The notes beneath the pieces are model-generated. The model made no database searches and was not told the DNA's origin. It worked only from the letters and a program-made list of their open reading frames with translations. This document shows positions 1 through 8,112 of a stretch of 64,000 nucleotides of DNA, one piece after another. The first letter of the stretch is position 1. Every line of letters starts with the position of its first letter. The position numbers were made by a program, and so were the translations under genes. This DNA is from Planococcus shixiaomingii (GTDB lineage Bacteria > Bacillota > Bacilli > Bacillales_A > Planococcaceae), in contig NZ_CP129236.1 of assembly GCF_030413615.1 (NCBI RefSeq), positions 2,960,001 through 3,024,000 on the forward strand. The letters are read 5' to 3'.

Positions 1-162
1 CAGCATGATTCCGCCAAGCAGGATCAGAGCAGCGGGAACTTCAGCGCTTTTTCCGACTTGCCCTTTCTTCTTTGACTCCTGCCGTTTTTGCGGTGTCGCT
101 TTTTCAGTTTTCTCTCCTGAAAAAAATTGTAAATCCAATCGGAGCGGAAATCTTTTATCCAC
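1..162 (-). CDS. flhB: FlhB, flagellar export gate switch protein (N-terminus only)
   Basis: Only the first 54 codons are in the window; the gene runs off the left edge. The start is GTG at 162, directly abutting the fliR stop codon, with an AGGAGG-type ribosome site inside the end of fliR. The visible residues include EKTEKATPQKR followed by a basic stretch and the beginning of a hydrophobic helix, which is the standard FlhB opening. FlhB sits in the flagellar type III export apparatus and switches substrate specificity from rod/hook to filament proteins. The autocleavage site (NPTH in the family) lies outside the window. It is the last visible gene of the flgB operon. Confidence 0.93.
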   Translation of the reverse strand, partial: MDKRFPLRLDLQFFSGEKTEKATPQKRQESKKKGQVGKSAEVPAALILLGGIML

Positions 163-945
163 CTATGCCCCTCCTAATAAGCTAATCAGTTCGGCCATAC
201 TGACAATAATTTTTTCAAATAAAATGTGCAATAAATAAAAGAAAATTGGCATGTAAACCAATAATAGGATAAACCCGACAAGAATTTTCACCGGAAATCC
301 TACAGCAAAAATGTTAAGTTGAGGCACAGACTTCGCCAAGACCCCGAGAGCGATATCGACCATAAACAAGGCACCGACAATCGGCAGCGCAATTTGCAAC
401 GCGATCAAAAACATTTCAATAAACAAATTGGTGATAAATTCAGTCACGCTTTCTATTGAAACCGCGAACGCGATGGAGTCTACAGGGAACACTTGAATGC
501 TATGCATGACACCGTCGAGCATCAGATGATGGCCATTGATAGATAATAAGAACAACGTGGCCAGCATATACTTGAAATGGCCGATGATCGGCACTTGGCT
601 GCCTGTCTGAGGATCCATGACACTCGCAATCGAAAAGCCCATTTGAAAGTCGATGAACGCTCCGGCAATTTGAATCGTGTACAACACCAGAGCAGCGGTA
701 AAGCCAAGCGCTAAGCCGATAGCCAGTTCTTTTATTATCAATAAAATATAAAATGAGTCTAAAGAAATCGGTTGTTCTGTCGATATACTAGTAAAGGCGA
801 TAAAAGCGATGAACACACTAAGGCCGATTTTGAATTGGTTTGGCACACCTTTAATCGAAAAAATCGGAGCCATGATGAAAAAACTAGTGAACCGGACGAA
901 TATTAGCAATACGTATGGCAAAGTTTCAACAATAAAAGTCATCAT
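163..945 (-). CDS. fliR: FliR, flagellar type III export gate membrane protein
   Basis: A 260-residue, very hydrophobic protein with about six membrane segments, the usual length for FliR. With FliP and FliQ it forms the export gate inside the MS ring. It starts at a double ATG seven bases after the fliQ stop and ends against the flhB start, so translation of fliQ-fliR-flhB is probably coupled. Assignment rests on length, hydrophobic pattern, the family-like opening around FVRFTSFFIMAPIF, and the invariant fliP-fliQ-fliR-flhB order. Confidence 0.95.
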   Translation of the reverse strand: MMTFIVETLPYVLLIFVRFTSFFIMAPIFSIKGVPNQFKIGLSVFIAFIAFTSISTEQPISLDSFYILLIIKELAIGLALGFTAALVLYTIQIAGAFIDFQMGFSIASVMDPQTGSQVPIIGHFKYMLATLFLLSINGHHLMLDGVMHSIQVFPVDSIAFAVSIESVTEFITNLFIEMFLIALQIALPIVGALFMVDIALGVLAKSVPQLNIFAVGFPVKILVGFILLLVYMPIFFYLLHILFEKIIVSMAELISLLGGA

Positions 946-952
946 CTGGCCA

Positions 953-1222
953 CTATCCGATTAGCTGAGGAAGTTGCTGGAACAAATTTCTCGTGTAATC
1001 CAAGAGAATCGTCAGCATCCATGGACCGAATATTATTATTGACAAGAATACAGCCAAAATTTTCGGGACAAATGCTAAAGTTTGTTCCTGAATTTGGGTC
1101 ATGGCCTGAAAAATACTGACAATCAACCCTACTCCTAATGCGACCAACAGCATTGGCGCGGATAGGATAAGAATTGTATAGATAGATTGCTCTGCCAGTT
1201 TCAATACCGTATCTGGAGTCAT
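953..1222 (-). CDS. fliQ: FliQ, flagellar export gate membrane protein
   Basis: An 89-residue protein with two hydrophobic segments, the normal size and topology for FliQ. Recognisable features are the APMLLVALGVGLIVSIFQA segment and TQIQEQTLAFVPK, which match the conserved FliQ loop. A GAAGGGAAG ribosome site lies six bases before the ATG. The gene follows fliP by 17 bases. It is part of the inner-membrane export channel with FliP and FliR. Confidence 0.95.
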   Translation of the reverse strand: MTPDTVLKLAEQSIYTILILSAPMLLVALGVGLIVSIFQAMTQIQEQTLAFVPKILAVFLSIIIFGPWMLTILLDYTRNLFQQLPQLIG

Positions 1223-1239
1223 ATCGTTCTTCCCTTCAG

Positions 1240-1929
1240 TTAAAAGCTGACAAGCAGCGATTCAATTATTAAATACCAGCCGTCCACCAGGACAAATAAT
1301 AAGATTTTAAACGGCAGCGAAATCATGACTGGCGGAAGCATCATCATCCCCATGGCCATGAGTGTACTCGCCACTACCATATCGATGACCAAAAATGGAA
1401 TGAAAATAACAAATCCTATTTGGAATGCCGTTTTTAATTCACTGATCGCAAACGCTGGAATAAGTGCAGTGAATGGAATTTCTTCAATACTATCCGGTTT
1501 TTCAAGACCAGCGTATTTGAAAAACAAAGCCAAGTCTTTCTCGCGTGTATGCTCTGCCATAAATTCCTTGATCGGAAGAGAAGCTGCATCCAATGCTGCT
1601 TGCTGGGAAGTTTCGCCGTCCAGGTAAGGCTGCAAAGCGGTTTCGTTGATTTCGTTCATAACTGGCGACATGATGAAAAATGTTAAAAATAAGGCAAGGC
1701 CGACAAGCACTTGGTTCGGGGGCATCGACTGCGTGCCTAAGCCCGTTCGGACAAAGGACAAGACGATGATAATACGTGTAAAGCTTGTTACCATGATTAA
1801 TATGGCTGGAGCCAATGACAATATCGTCAATAAGGCAAAAAGCTGAAGGGTAGTTGAAACATCCCCAGGTGCATCGCTGCCAAAATCGACACCTGGAATA
1901 TTAATAGAAAGCAAAAGTTCCGGCATCAT
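1240..1929 (-). CDS. fliP: FliP, flagellar export gate membrane protein
   Basis: A 229-residue membrane protein carrying FliP signatures: the SFTRIIIVLSFVRTGLGTQ segment, PPNQVLVGLALFLTFF, and a C-terminal MGMMMLPPVMISLPFK segment. The N-terminal hydrophilic stretch (about residues 1-30) fits the extracytoplasmic leader of FliP. Its ATG overlaps the end of fliO by four bases, implying translational coupling. It forms the core of the export pore. Confidence 0.96.
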   Translation of the reverse strand: MMPELLLSINIPGVDFGSDAPGDVSTTLQLFALLTILSLAPAILIMVTSFTRIIIVLSFVRTGLGTQSMPPNQVLVGLALFLTFFIMSPVMNEINETALQPYLDGETSQQAALDAASLPIKEFMAEHTREKDLALFFKYAGLEKPDSIEEIPFTALIPAFAISELKTAFQIGFVIFIPFLVIDMVVASTLMAMGMMMLPPVMISLPFKILLFVLVDGWYLIIESLLVSF

Positions 1930-2600
1930 GATGAACTACCTTCTTCTTTATCGTTTTTGTTCAAATCTTTAGCGACTTGTTCTTGCTTGAGTTTTTGTTT
2001 GGTCAAGCTTTGGCTGAACAACTGTTCGAAGCCTGATGTTTTTCCAGTTTTTGTGCGGTTATTTACTTTTTCTTTAACAAAGCTGACTACTGGATTTGAC
2101 ATGAGCGTCGGCTGGTTATCCAAGTCTTTTTCGATGCCCTTGATTTCGTCGGCATCCGTAAATTCTTTGATCAACGTCACTTGGTCGCCGACACCAATCA
2201 TGTAAACTTGGCTTCCTACCTTAACTAGTTGCAGTGATTTGTTATTGCCGAGCGGCGTACCGCCCATTAGCTTCACTGCTTGATTCGGCTGGAATTTTTT
2301 CTGGCGCATTGCCAAAAATTTGATGAGCCCGTAAATCATCACGAGAATGAGCAGCGTATACAAAATCAGCTTGCCGATGATGACAGTTAAACTTTTGTCT
2401 TCTGTTACCACCGGTTCTATAGGTTGTTCCGTTTCATTCTCATCCGGTTTCTCATCTTTTACCCAGTCGGACACATTCGTATCTTCAGCTTGGGCTAGCA
2501 TTGGACCAGACAACGCAATAAACGACAAAGTAAATAATATTATCATTACATAAATAATTTTTTTTCGGCTCACACTCAGTAAACTCCTTACTACACGCAT
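1926..2600 (-). CDS. fliO: FliO/FliZ-like flagellar export assembly protein
   Basis: A 224-residue protein with a signal-peptide-like N-terminus (basic start, hydrophobic core at about 15-35, AQA-type end), an acidic extracytoplasmic linker rich in Glu and Asp, one transmembrane helix near 75-95 and a basic cytoplasmic tail. This layout is that of the Gram-positive FliO (called FliZ in B. subtilis), which helps assemble the FliP-containing gate. The stop codon and the fliY/fliP flanks overlap tightly. In B. subtilis cheY lies between fliY and this gene; here it is absent. Confidence 0.88.
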   Translation of the reverse strand: MRVVRSLLSVSRKKIIYVMIILFTLSFIALSGPMLAQAEDTNVSDWVKDEKPDENETEQPIEPVVTEDKSLTVIIGKLILYTLLILVMIYGLIKFLAMRQKKFQPNQAVKLMGGTPLGNNKSLQLVKVGSQVYMIGVGDQVTLIKEFTDADEIKGIEKDLDNQPTLMSNPVVSFVKEKVNNRTKTGKTSGFEQLFSQSLTKQKLKQEQVAKDLNKNDKEEGSSS

Positions 2601-3667
2601 TACCGCAATTTTGAAATACGGTCCGCTGTACTTATTATGTCGGTTACGCGTACTCCAAAGTTTTCATCAATTACGACAACTTCTCCGACTGCAATCAGTT
2701 TATTGTTGATCAAAATATCAACAGGCTCGCCTGCTAATTTATCCAATTCAATGATGGAACCTTGGGAAACTCCTAGAATCTCTTTCACCATTCTTTTTGT
2801 ACGCCCTAATTCCACAGTTACTTGAAGCGGTATGTCGAGCAGCATGTTCAAGTTGTTCGGTTCTGCTTGAGCTGAAACCGTTTCATCAAAACTTGAGAAT
2901 TGGACACTTTGAATATTTGGTGAAGTGTTGGTGTTAATTTGATTAGTAGAATTGTTTGTAGGATTATTTGATTGGAATTCCATTTGTTGTGTCTCCTCCG
3001 GATTTTCTTCGTTCATCGTGTCAGTTAATATGTTTACAATATGTTGCGCCAACCGGATGGGAAGGTATAAGTGGAAGCTGAGTTGGGTTTCACTGCCGAT
3101 TTGCATTTGGAAGGCCGCTTCGACAAACCACTCTTCTTTCGTAAACTTGTTAATCGGAAACTCTTGTTGGTTTTCGATGATATCCATGCCAGATAAAGAA
3201 TGGGCAATGTCCTGCTCCAAAATTGTTGTCATCGATCGGGTAGCCGACATAAACATTTGCTGAACCATTTCCTGGATTACTTCAAATTGCTTTTCCATAT
3301 CTTCCATATCGCTTTGATCATCGACTAATCGAGTGATTGTTTGTACGTCCTTTTTGTTAATCGAGAGAAACTGAAGGCCTGTAATGCCACCTGTATATTC
3401 GCCCAAGACAACAAAAAATGGAGTTTCATTACCTATCATCAATTTATCTTTTTGCAAAACCGAAAGCTTTGGAGCTTTCACTGTCACTTGTTCTGAAAAC
3501 ATCAGAGACAGGACAGCAGAAGCCCCCCCTAATGATACGGTCAATAATTCTGTCATAGCTTCTTTTTCAAGAGCCGATAAAGAATTTTTGGACATCTTTT
3601 TCTCCTCCGTGCCTTGCTTGCCCAATAATCCACTTATTTCATCAGAAGATAATTTTTCAGTTGTCAT
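2600..3667 (-). CDS. fliY: FliY, flagellar switch protein (CheC-like plus FliN domain)
   Basis: 355 residues from the ATG at 3667, preferred over an upstream start at 3694 because GAAGGAG lies just before it; it overlaps fliM by 11 bases. The N-terminus ([10 protein letters not shown], residues 5-14) resembles the CheY-P binding peptide of FliM/FliY. The centre has two CheC-like halves, and the last ~75 residues are a FliN domain (C-ring rim). In the family each CheC half carries a phosphatase signature (D/S)xxxExxN-x22-P. Here the first reads E-AMT-E-LL-T followed by exactly 22 residues and P, and the second ends in Q with Ser 23 residues later. Both catalytic Asn residues are therefore replaced, so CheY-P phosphatase activity is doubtful (inference). 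Confidence 0.93.
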   Translation of the reverse strand: MTTEKLSSDEISGLLGKQGTEEKKMSKNSLSALEKEAMTELLTVSLGGASAVLSLMFSEQVTVKAPKLSVLQKDKLMIGNETPFFVVLGEYTGGITGLQFLSINKKDVQTITRLVDDQSDMEDMEKQFEVIQEMVQQMFMSATRSMTTILEQDIAHSLSGMDIIENQQEFPINKFTKEEWFVEAAFQMQIGSETQLSFHLYLPIRLAQHIVNILTDTMNEENPEETQQMEFQSNNPTNNSTNQINTNTSPNIQSVQFSSFDETVSAQAEPNNLNMLLDIPLQVTVELGRTKRMVKEILGVSQGSIIELDKLAGEPVDILINNKLIAVGEVVVIDENFGVRVTDIISTADRISKLR

Positions 3668-4646
3668 CAAATTCTTCTCCTTCTGCGTGAACATCAGTAA
3701 TTTGGACTGCTATTTTCCCTTTAGAAACGCCAGGTTGAGCAAAAAACTTCTGTTTGTCGTCTACCATGATAGTCACTGGATCGGTATACGATTCATTCAG
3801 GCGAATGATATCGCCTCTTTTCAAGTTTAAAAAATCGCCGATTTCAATAATGGATTTCCCAAGCACTGCAGTAACATCCAGCTTAGTCCCCTGCAGTTTT
3901 TTCTCGAGCGCTTCCACTTCGTGGTTTTCAATGATTTTTTTTTGATTAGCGAGCCAGTGCCGCGCCGATAGTTTGGGCAATACTTGCTCTAAGCCGACGT
4001 GGGTCAAACATATGTGAATCAGTCCTTCAACATCGCCGATTTTAGTGGTTAATGAAATTAAAATGACGGTTTCGTTGGGTGGAGACATTGTTAAAAATTG
4101 AGGATTTACTTCTAATTCACGTAATTCTGGCGTTAATTTGACAACTGATGACCATGCTTCTTCAAAATTGTTTAACGCATTTATGAACACGCGTTGAATA
4201 ACATTGGTTTCAATTTCAGTTAAATCGCTTGTTTTTTTAGTAATATTGCCTTGCCCGCCAAGCAAACGATCTAATACAACATAAGAAATTGTCGGAGAAA
4301 ATTCCAAAATCATATTGCCATGCAGAGGCGGTGCTTTAAAGACGCCCAGAATGGAATTCTTCTCCATATTCTGGATTACCTCTTCGTAAGAAAATTCGTC
4401 CACCGAATCCACAGTAATTTGCACAAAAGTCCGAAGCTGAGTAGACAGATACGAAGTAAGCAAACGCGCAAAGTTTTCGTGTATTCTCGTCAATGTGCGG
4501 ATCTGATCTTGGGAAAAGCGTAAAGCTTTTTTAAAGTCATACGTATGGACTTTTCTTCCTGTACCGTCTCCATCTCTTTTTGGCTCTTCTTTTTCAATGG
4601 TCGCAAGTAGAGCATTGATATTTTCTTCAGAAAAAATATCTGCCAC
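3657..4646 (-). CDS. fliM: FliM, flagellar motor switch protein
   Basis: 329 residues from a GTG at 4646, chosen because AAAGGAG lies eight bases upstream; an in-frame ATG at 4664 overlapping the swrD stop has no good ribosome site. The N-terminal [10 protein letters not shown] segment is the CheY-P docking peptide. The middle (about 45-235) is the FliM domain that contacts FliG, and the last ~80 residues form a FliN-like (SpoA) domain with [17 protein letters not shown]. FliM with FliG and FliY makes the C ring that sets rotation direction. It is followed by fliY with an 11-base overlap. fliL, usually immediately upstream in B. subtilis, is missing here and lies at 20360-20776. Confidence 0.95.
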   Translation of the reverse strand: MADIFSEENINALLATIEKEEPKRDGDGTGRKVHTYDFKKALRFSQDQIRTLTRIHENFARLLTSYLSTQLRTFVQITVDSVDEFSYEEVIQNMEKNSILGVFKAPPLHGNMILEFSPTISYVVLDRLLGGQGNITKKTSDLTEIETNVIQRVFINALNNFEEAWSSVVKLTPELRELEVNPQFLTMSPPNETVILISLTTKIGDVEGLIHICLTHVGLEQVLPKLSARHWLANQKKIIENHEVEALEKKLQGTKLDVTAVLGKSIIEIGDFLNLKRGDIIRLNESYTDPVTIMVDDKQKFFAQPGVSKGKIAVQITDVHAEGEEFDDN

Positions 4647-4660
4647 AGCATTCTCTCCTT

Positions 4661-4876
4661 TCATTCTTCTAAGTTTGGTCTATGCAGGCTGGATAAAACA
4701 TTTATTTCACGGTAATAACTAGTCACTTTTTCAGCAACTTCTTCAACGGTCTCCAGTACATAAACCTTTTTACCAGATATCATTGTGACGATCGTATCCG
4801 GAGTGGCATCCAATCGTTCGATATAAACAGCATTTAAGGATATTTTTGTTTGGTTCAACATAGTTAATTGGATCAT
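4661..4876 (-). CDS. swrD: SwrD/FlbD-family flagellar protein
   Basis: A 71-residue protein of the FlbD family (MIxLT.LN near the start, IERLDATPDTIVTM and GKKVYVLE in the middle), equivalent to B. subtilis SwrD, which raises flagellar torque and supports swarming. It sits between flgE and fliM as in B. subtilis. The stop codon overlaps an in-frame fliM ATG. No convincing ribosome site precedes the ATG; instead a 10-bp hairpin (4888-4911) ends 11 bases upstream, so translation may be weak or coupled. Confidence 0.9.
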   Translation of the reverse strand: MIQLTMLNQTKISLNAVYIERLDATPDTIVTMISGKKVYVLETVEEVAEKVTSYYREINVLSSLHRPNLEE

Positions 4877-4887
4877 GTAAAAGCGGA

Positions 4888-4911
4888 GAGAGAGAAGAAA
4901 CCTTCTCTCTC
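4888..4911 (-). other. Hairpin between flgE and swrD
   Basis: Perfect inverted repeat GAGAGAGAAG / CTTCTCTCTC with a four-base loop, just upstream of swrD on the coding strand. It is followed by CGCTTTTACATG rather than a run of T, so it is not a convincing terminator. It may be an mRNA processing or translation-limiting element. Confidence 0.5.
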
Positions 4912-4926
4912 AACTACCCCCTTCTA

Positions 4927-5706
4927 TTATCGTTTCAAGTTAACAACTTCTTGTAGGATTTCATCAGAAGTCGTGATGGTACGGGAATTCGCCTGGAAAC
5001 CACGTTGCGCAATAATCATTTCCGTAAATTCTTCTGTTAAGTCAACATTTGACATTTCTAGCATACCAGAAGCGATCTGTGTATTTCGCGTGGCTGCAGT
5101 CCCAGTATTTATACCATCTGGGCTAGCAGAAGCAGTCATTTCATACAACGAACCACCTACTTTTCGTAAACCTGCTGGATTTTCCGGAGTTGAAATTCCG
5201 ATTGTTTGAATAGTTACTTCTGCACCGTTATCTTGTCGCTTTCCAATAACTCTGCCTTGTGGATCAATTGCAAACGAAGAATACGTGCCCATTGGAATAT
5301 TAATAGCATTCCCGTTTCCATCTACTACGTTATGGCCTTGTGTAGTAACCAAATCGCCATCCGCATTTACTAAAAAGTTCCCTGCACGCGTTAAGAATTG
5401 GTCGCCTTGTGCGTCTTCAACTACGAAGAATCCATCTCCTTGAATCGAAAGATCTGTCCCGACACCAGTTGTCTGAGAGGAACCAGCAGTATGAACTGTG
5501 CTAATTGAAGAAGTTTGTGAGCCGAGTCCAACTTGCATTGGGTTAACGCCGTTACTCGATAGGTTCTGGCTTAATAAATCCTGGAAATTGATTGTGCTTT
5601 TTTTGAAGCCTACCGTGTTCACGTTTGAAATGTTGTTACCGATAACATCTAATTTTGTTTGAAAACCTTTCATACCTGACACGCCTGAGTATAATGAACG
5701 AAGCAT
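4927..5706 (-). CDS. flgE: FlgE, flagellar hook protein
   Basis: 259 residues from the ATG at 5706, which has AAAGGGG upstream. The N-terminus (MLRSLYSGVSGMKGFQTK, then GNNISNVNTVGFKKS) and C-terminus (SNVDLTEEFTEMIIAQRGFQANS, then EVVNLKR) are the conserved terminal helices of hook/rod axial proteins. The length matches the short hook protein of B. subtilis (FlgE, formerly FlgG). Position right after flgD, the hook cap gene, supports hook rather than rod. It is a substrate of flagellar type III export, with no Sec signal peptide. Confidence 0.92.
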   Translation of the reverse strand: MLRSLYSGVSGMKGFQTKLDVIGNNISNVNTVGFKKSTINFQDLLSQNLSSNGVNPMQVGLGSQTSSISTVHTAGSSQTTGVGTDLSIQGDGFFVVEDAQGDQFLTRAGNFLVNADGDLVTTQGHNVVDGNGNAINIPMGTYSSFAIDPQGRVIGKRQDNGAEVTIQTIGISTPENPAGLRKVGGSLYEMTASASPDGINTGTAATRNTQIASGMLEMSNVDLTEEFTEMIIAQRGFQANSRTITTSDEILQEVVNLKR

Positions 5707-5806
5707 TTGTTTTTCCCCTTTCAAGAACTGTCCTTGGCCCATTGCGGGTTGGACTGTTTCTTGTTGAATGTGATTTTATTTACTAAGAAAGATAAGGTAA
5801 ATTCTT

Positions 5807-6241
5807 TTATTGTTTTTCAATACGATTAATTGAGCCGAGTGGAACTTTAACGTCATTTTCAAGTTCGACTTGCAGCTCTCCGTTTTTAAGCGACAATGCT
5901 TTCACAGTGCCTTCCCCTGACTCAAGCTTGCCGTTCACTTCTTGTTCCCAGTAAACCGTGTTGCCAATTAAGTCGGCATGGTCGGTTAAGGACGTGTTGG
6001 ATTGTGTGCCGATAAATTGAGTCATTGCTGTATTTAAATTTGTCAATTGCTCTAAGCTGCTGAATTGCGCCATCTGCCCGATAAACTCCGTATCTTTTAA
6101 CGGCTCTAACGGATTTTGATTTTTCATTTGCGTAACTAAAATCTTCAAGAACGCATCTTTACCGAGAGCATTGGGAGCTGCCGTTTGTTTTTGGGCAGCT
6201 CCTGCTTGGGTGCTGACTGAATTGGAACTTGTTACATTCAT
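5807..6241 (-). CDS. flgD: FlgD, hook assembly scaffold (hook cap)
   Basis: A 144-residue protein with the conserved FlgD N-terminal segment (LGKDAFLKILVTQMKNQNPL, then EFIGQMAQFSSLEQL) and a short C-terminal beta region (VNGKLESGEGTVKAL). It is short like the Gram-positive FlgD, lacking the larger Ig insertion of enteric homologues. It caps the growing hook and follows fliK, which controls hook length. Confidence 0.94.
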   Translation of the reverse strand: MNVTSSNSVSTQAGAAQKQTAAPNALGKDAFLKILVTQMKNQNPLEPLKDTEFIGQMAQFSSLEQLTNLNTAMTQFIGTQSNTSLTDHADLIGNTVYWEQEVNGKLESGEGTVKALSLKNGELQVELENDVKVPLGSINRIEKQ

Positions 6242-6258
6242 GGAATTGCCCTTCTTTC

Positions 6259-7641
6259 CTAGATGGTATAATCCACCTTCATCGTTAAGCCGTCGTTCGA
6301 CTGTCGCCGAACAATTGTTGCCGCATCTTCTTCAAAGCGTTGATAGCCGTTACGGCTATGGGATGATGACCCTTGTTTTTGCTGTTGTGAAAACCGTTGA
6401 TCCAGATGAGCGCTTTGTTGCCCGAATGATTGCTGTGAACTTTGCTGGCTGATCTCAATTTTCTCGACGGCTATGCCTTGCTGAATCATAGAGCTTCTCA
6501 GCAAACTCGCTTGCTGGTCAAGCATCTCTTTTGCCGCTAAGCTGCTCGTGAAAATTTGTGCCACAATCTTTCCATCTACCGAAGTTAATCGAATATCCAT
6601 ATGGCCAAGATGTTCCGGGAAGATACTGATTTTAATTTGTTTGTTGTCACCTTCACTATTTAACCGGAACGAACCGCGTAATACTTCTCCCAATTCTTCA
6701 ACCAAGTTGGACATGCGGACCGTCGTTTGTGGAACACTCGCTTCTGGGCGCTGTGGGATCTGGCTCGCCTTTGCTGCTTCTGTACCAGCTCCAGCTGCTG
6801 GCAGGCTATGTTCATTTAGTGCGGGAGCAGGTGCCTCTTGCGGTTTCGCTGACACTTCTTCAGCTTCCGCTTTAGGTTGAATAGAAGCTTCTACAACCGG
6901 CATCGCCAATGGCTGCTGGATTTCTTTCGGCTGAACCAAATTAATCGGCTCTTGCTTTAATCCCGTCACTTGTTTTAATACTTGTTCAAGCTGCTGCGTT
7001 TTTACGGCATCTTCTTTTGTCTCAGATTTTTTCTGTTCTGTTTCAAGCTGTTCAACTGCACTGGCTAATTGGTTGAATACTTGCTCAAGCTTTTCAGCAT
7101 CAATCGACAATCCAGGAGCATCTCCAGTTTTAACTGGAGATGCAGTGGTCAGTTTTTTCAGTAGTTCGACCGCATCTTCAAGCACATCGATTAATTTGGC
7201 TTGCTCAGGAGAAGGGTTGGCAAGCTTTTCAAGAACAGGGGGTGTTAATACTAACTCGTTTTTAATTGCTTCTTCACTACCGGCACTTCTCTTCAGTGCA
7301 TCTTCCGGCGTTGTGCCAGTGCCTTGAAGTTTTTCTTCTTGCGATTGAAGCAGCTGTGTCATCATTTGCATGATTGCTTGCATCATTTCCTGTTGTTCCG
7401 GCGTTAAGTTTTCTTGCGGCAGTTCTTGCAAACTTGAAAGCTGGTTTTCTAACTGAGCCAGCAATTCTTCCCGCTGACTTGTGTCCTCTTGCTGGGTTTC
7501 AACTGAAACTGAAGAAGCGGCATTCAATAGCTGGGCAAAATCGACTGCTTCAACAGCGGCCGGAGTTTTAGGCGTTTTTTGTTCAGAGGCAGTGGCCGGC
7601 GTTTTGACTGGCGCTTGAAATGAAAGCGGCAATGCGTTCAT
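6259..7641 (-). CDS. fliK: FliK, flagellar hook-length control protein
   Basis: A 460-residue protein with a low-complexity, Gln/Glu/Ala/Pro-rich N-terminal two thirds and a conserved C-terminal FLK domain (about 330-430) containing KISIFPEHLGHMDIRL and IAVEKIEI. The disordered N-terminal part acts as the molecular ruler in the family and the C-terminal domain triggers the FlhB switch. The gene starts four bases after the fliJ stop. B. subtilis has motE (ylxF) between fliJ and fliK; no equivalent is present here. Confidence 0.9.
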   Translation of the reverse strand: MNALPLSFQAPVKTPATASEQKTPKTPAAVEAVDFAQLLNAASSVSVETQQEDTSQREELLAQLENQLSSLQELPQENLTPEQQEMMQAIMQMMTQLLQSQEEKLQGTGTTPEDALKRSAGSEEAIKNELVLTPPVLEKLANPSPEQAKLIDVLEDAVELLKKLTTASPVKTGDAPGLSIDAEKLEQVFNQLASAVEQLETEQKKSETKEDAVKTQQLEQVLKQVTGLKQEPINLVQPKEIQQPLAMPVVEASIQPKAEAEEVSAKPQEAPAPALNEHSLPAAGAGTEAAKASQIPQRPEASVPQTTVRMSNLVEELGEVLRGSFRLNSEGDNKQIKISIFPEHLGHMDIRLTSVDGKIVAQIFTSSLAAKEMLDQQASLLRSSMIQQGIAVEKIEISQQSSQQSFGQQSAHLDQRFSQQQKQGSSSHSRNGYQRFEEDAATIVRRQSNDGLTMKVDYTI

Positions 7642-7644
7642 GGC

Positions 7645-8112
7645 TTACCCTCTTTCTGCTAAGCTAGCTTGAGAATTCCGGAAAAACCGAGTACTTGCGA
7701 TTTCGTCGAAGAAGTTTTGCTCTTCGGCTTTTGCTTGCTCTTCAAATAGAATGAGTTTTTGCTGTTTGAGATTATCCCAAGTTTTTTCTTCTTGCGCTTT
7801 TAGTTGTAGATTGTTTTGTGTTTTCTTGACATTCGTCTTTAAGCGATCAAGCTCGCGGTTTGACGATAACAACTGGTCTTGTAATTGCTGAATATAGTCC
7901 ATTAACATTCTCAATTCGGAAATGTTGACGCCACCTTGTTGTTTTTCCTTTTTCATAAGCTCGGCATCGTGGAGCTTATTGTAGATGACTTCTTTTTTCT
8001 GTTGGCCGGCTTGTTCTTGTTTCATGGCATCCGCCATCTGGATTTGAGCAAAGCCCTTTTCATTTCCTTTGATTTCTAGTATTTTCTGAAAGCGAAAGTT
8101 GAATTGTGTCAC
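7645..8112 (-). CDS. fliJ: FliJ, flagellar export chaperone/ATPase stalk
   Basis: A 155-residue, almost entirely alpha-helical, Lys/Gln/Glu-rich coiled coil, the normal FliJ form. It starts with GTG at 8112, whose last bases overlap the fliI stop (GTGA), and GGAGGAG lies seven bases upstream. FliJ is the central stalk of the FliH-FliI ATPase and escorts chaperones. Identification relies on length, coiled-coil character, the FRFQKILEIK opening and position between fliI and fliK. Confidence 0.88.
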   Translation of the reverse strand: MTQFNFRFQKILEIKGNEKGFAQIQMADAMKQEQAGQQKKEVIYNKLHDAELMKKEKQQGGVNISELRMLMDYIQQLQDQLLSSNRELDRLKTNVKKTQNNLQLKAQEEKTWDNLKQQKLILFEEQAKAEEQNFFDEIASTRFFRNSQASLAERG

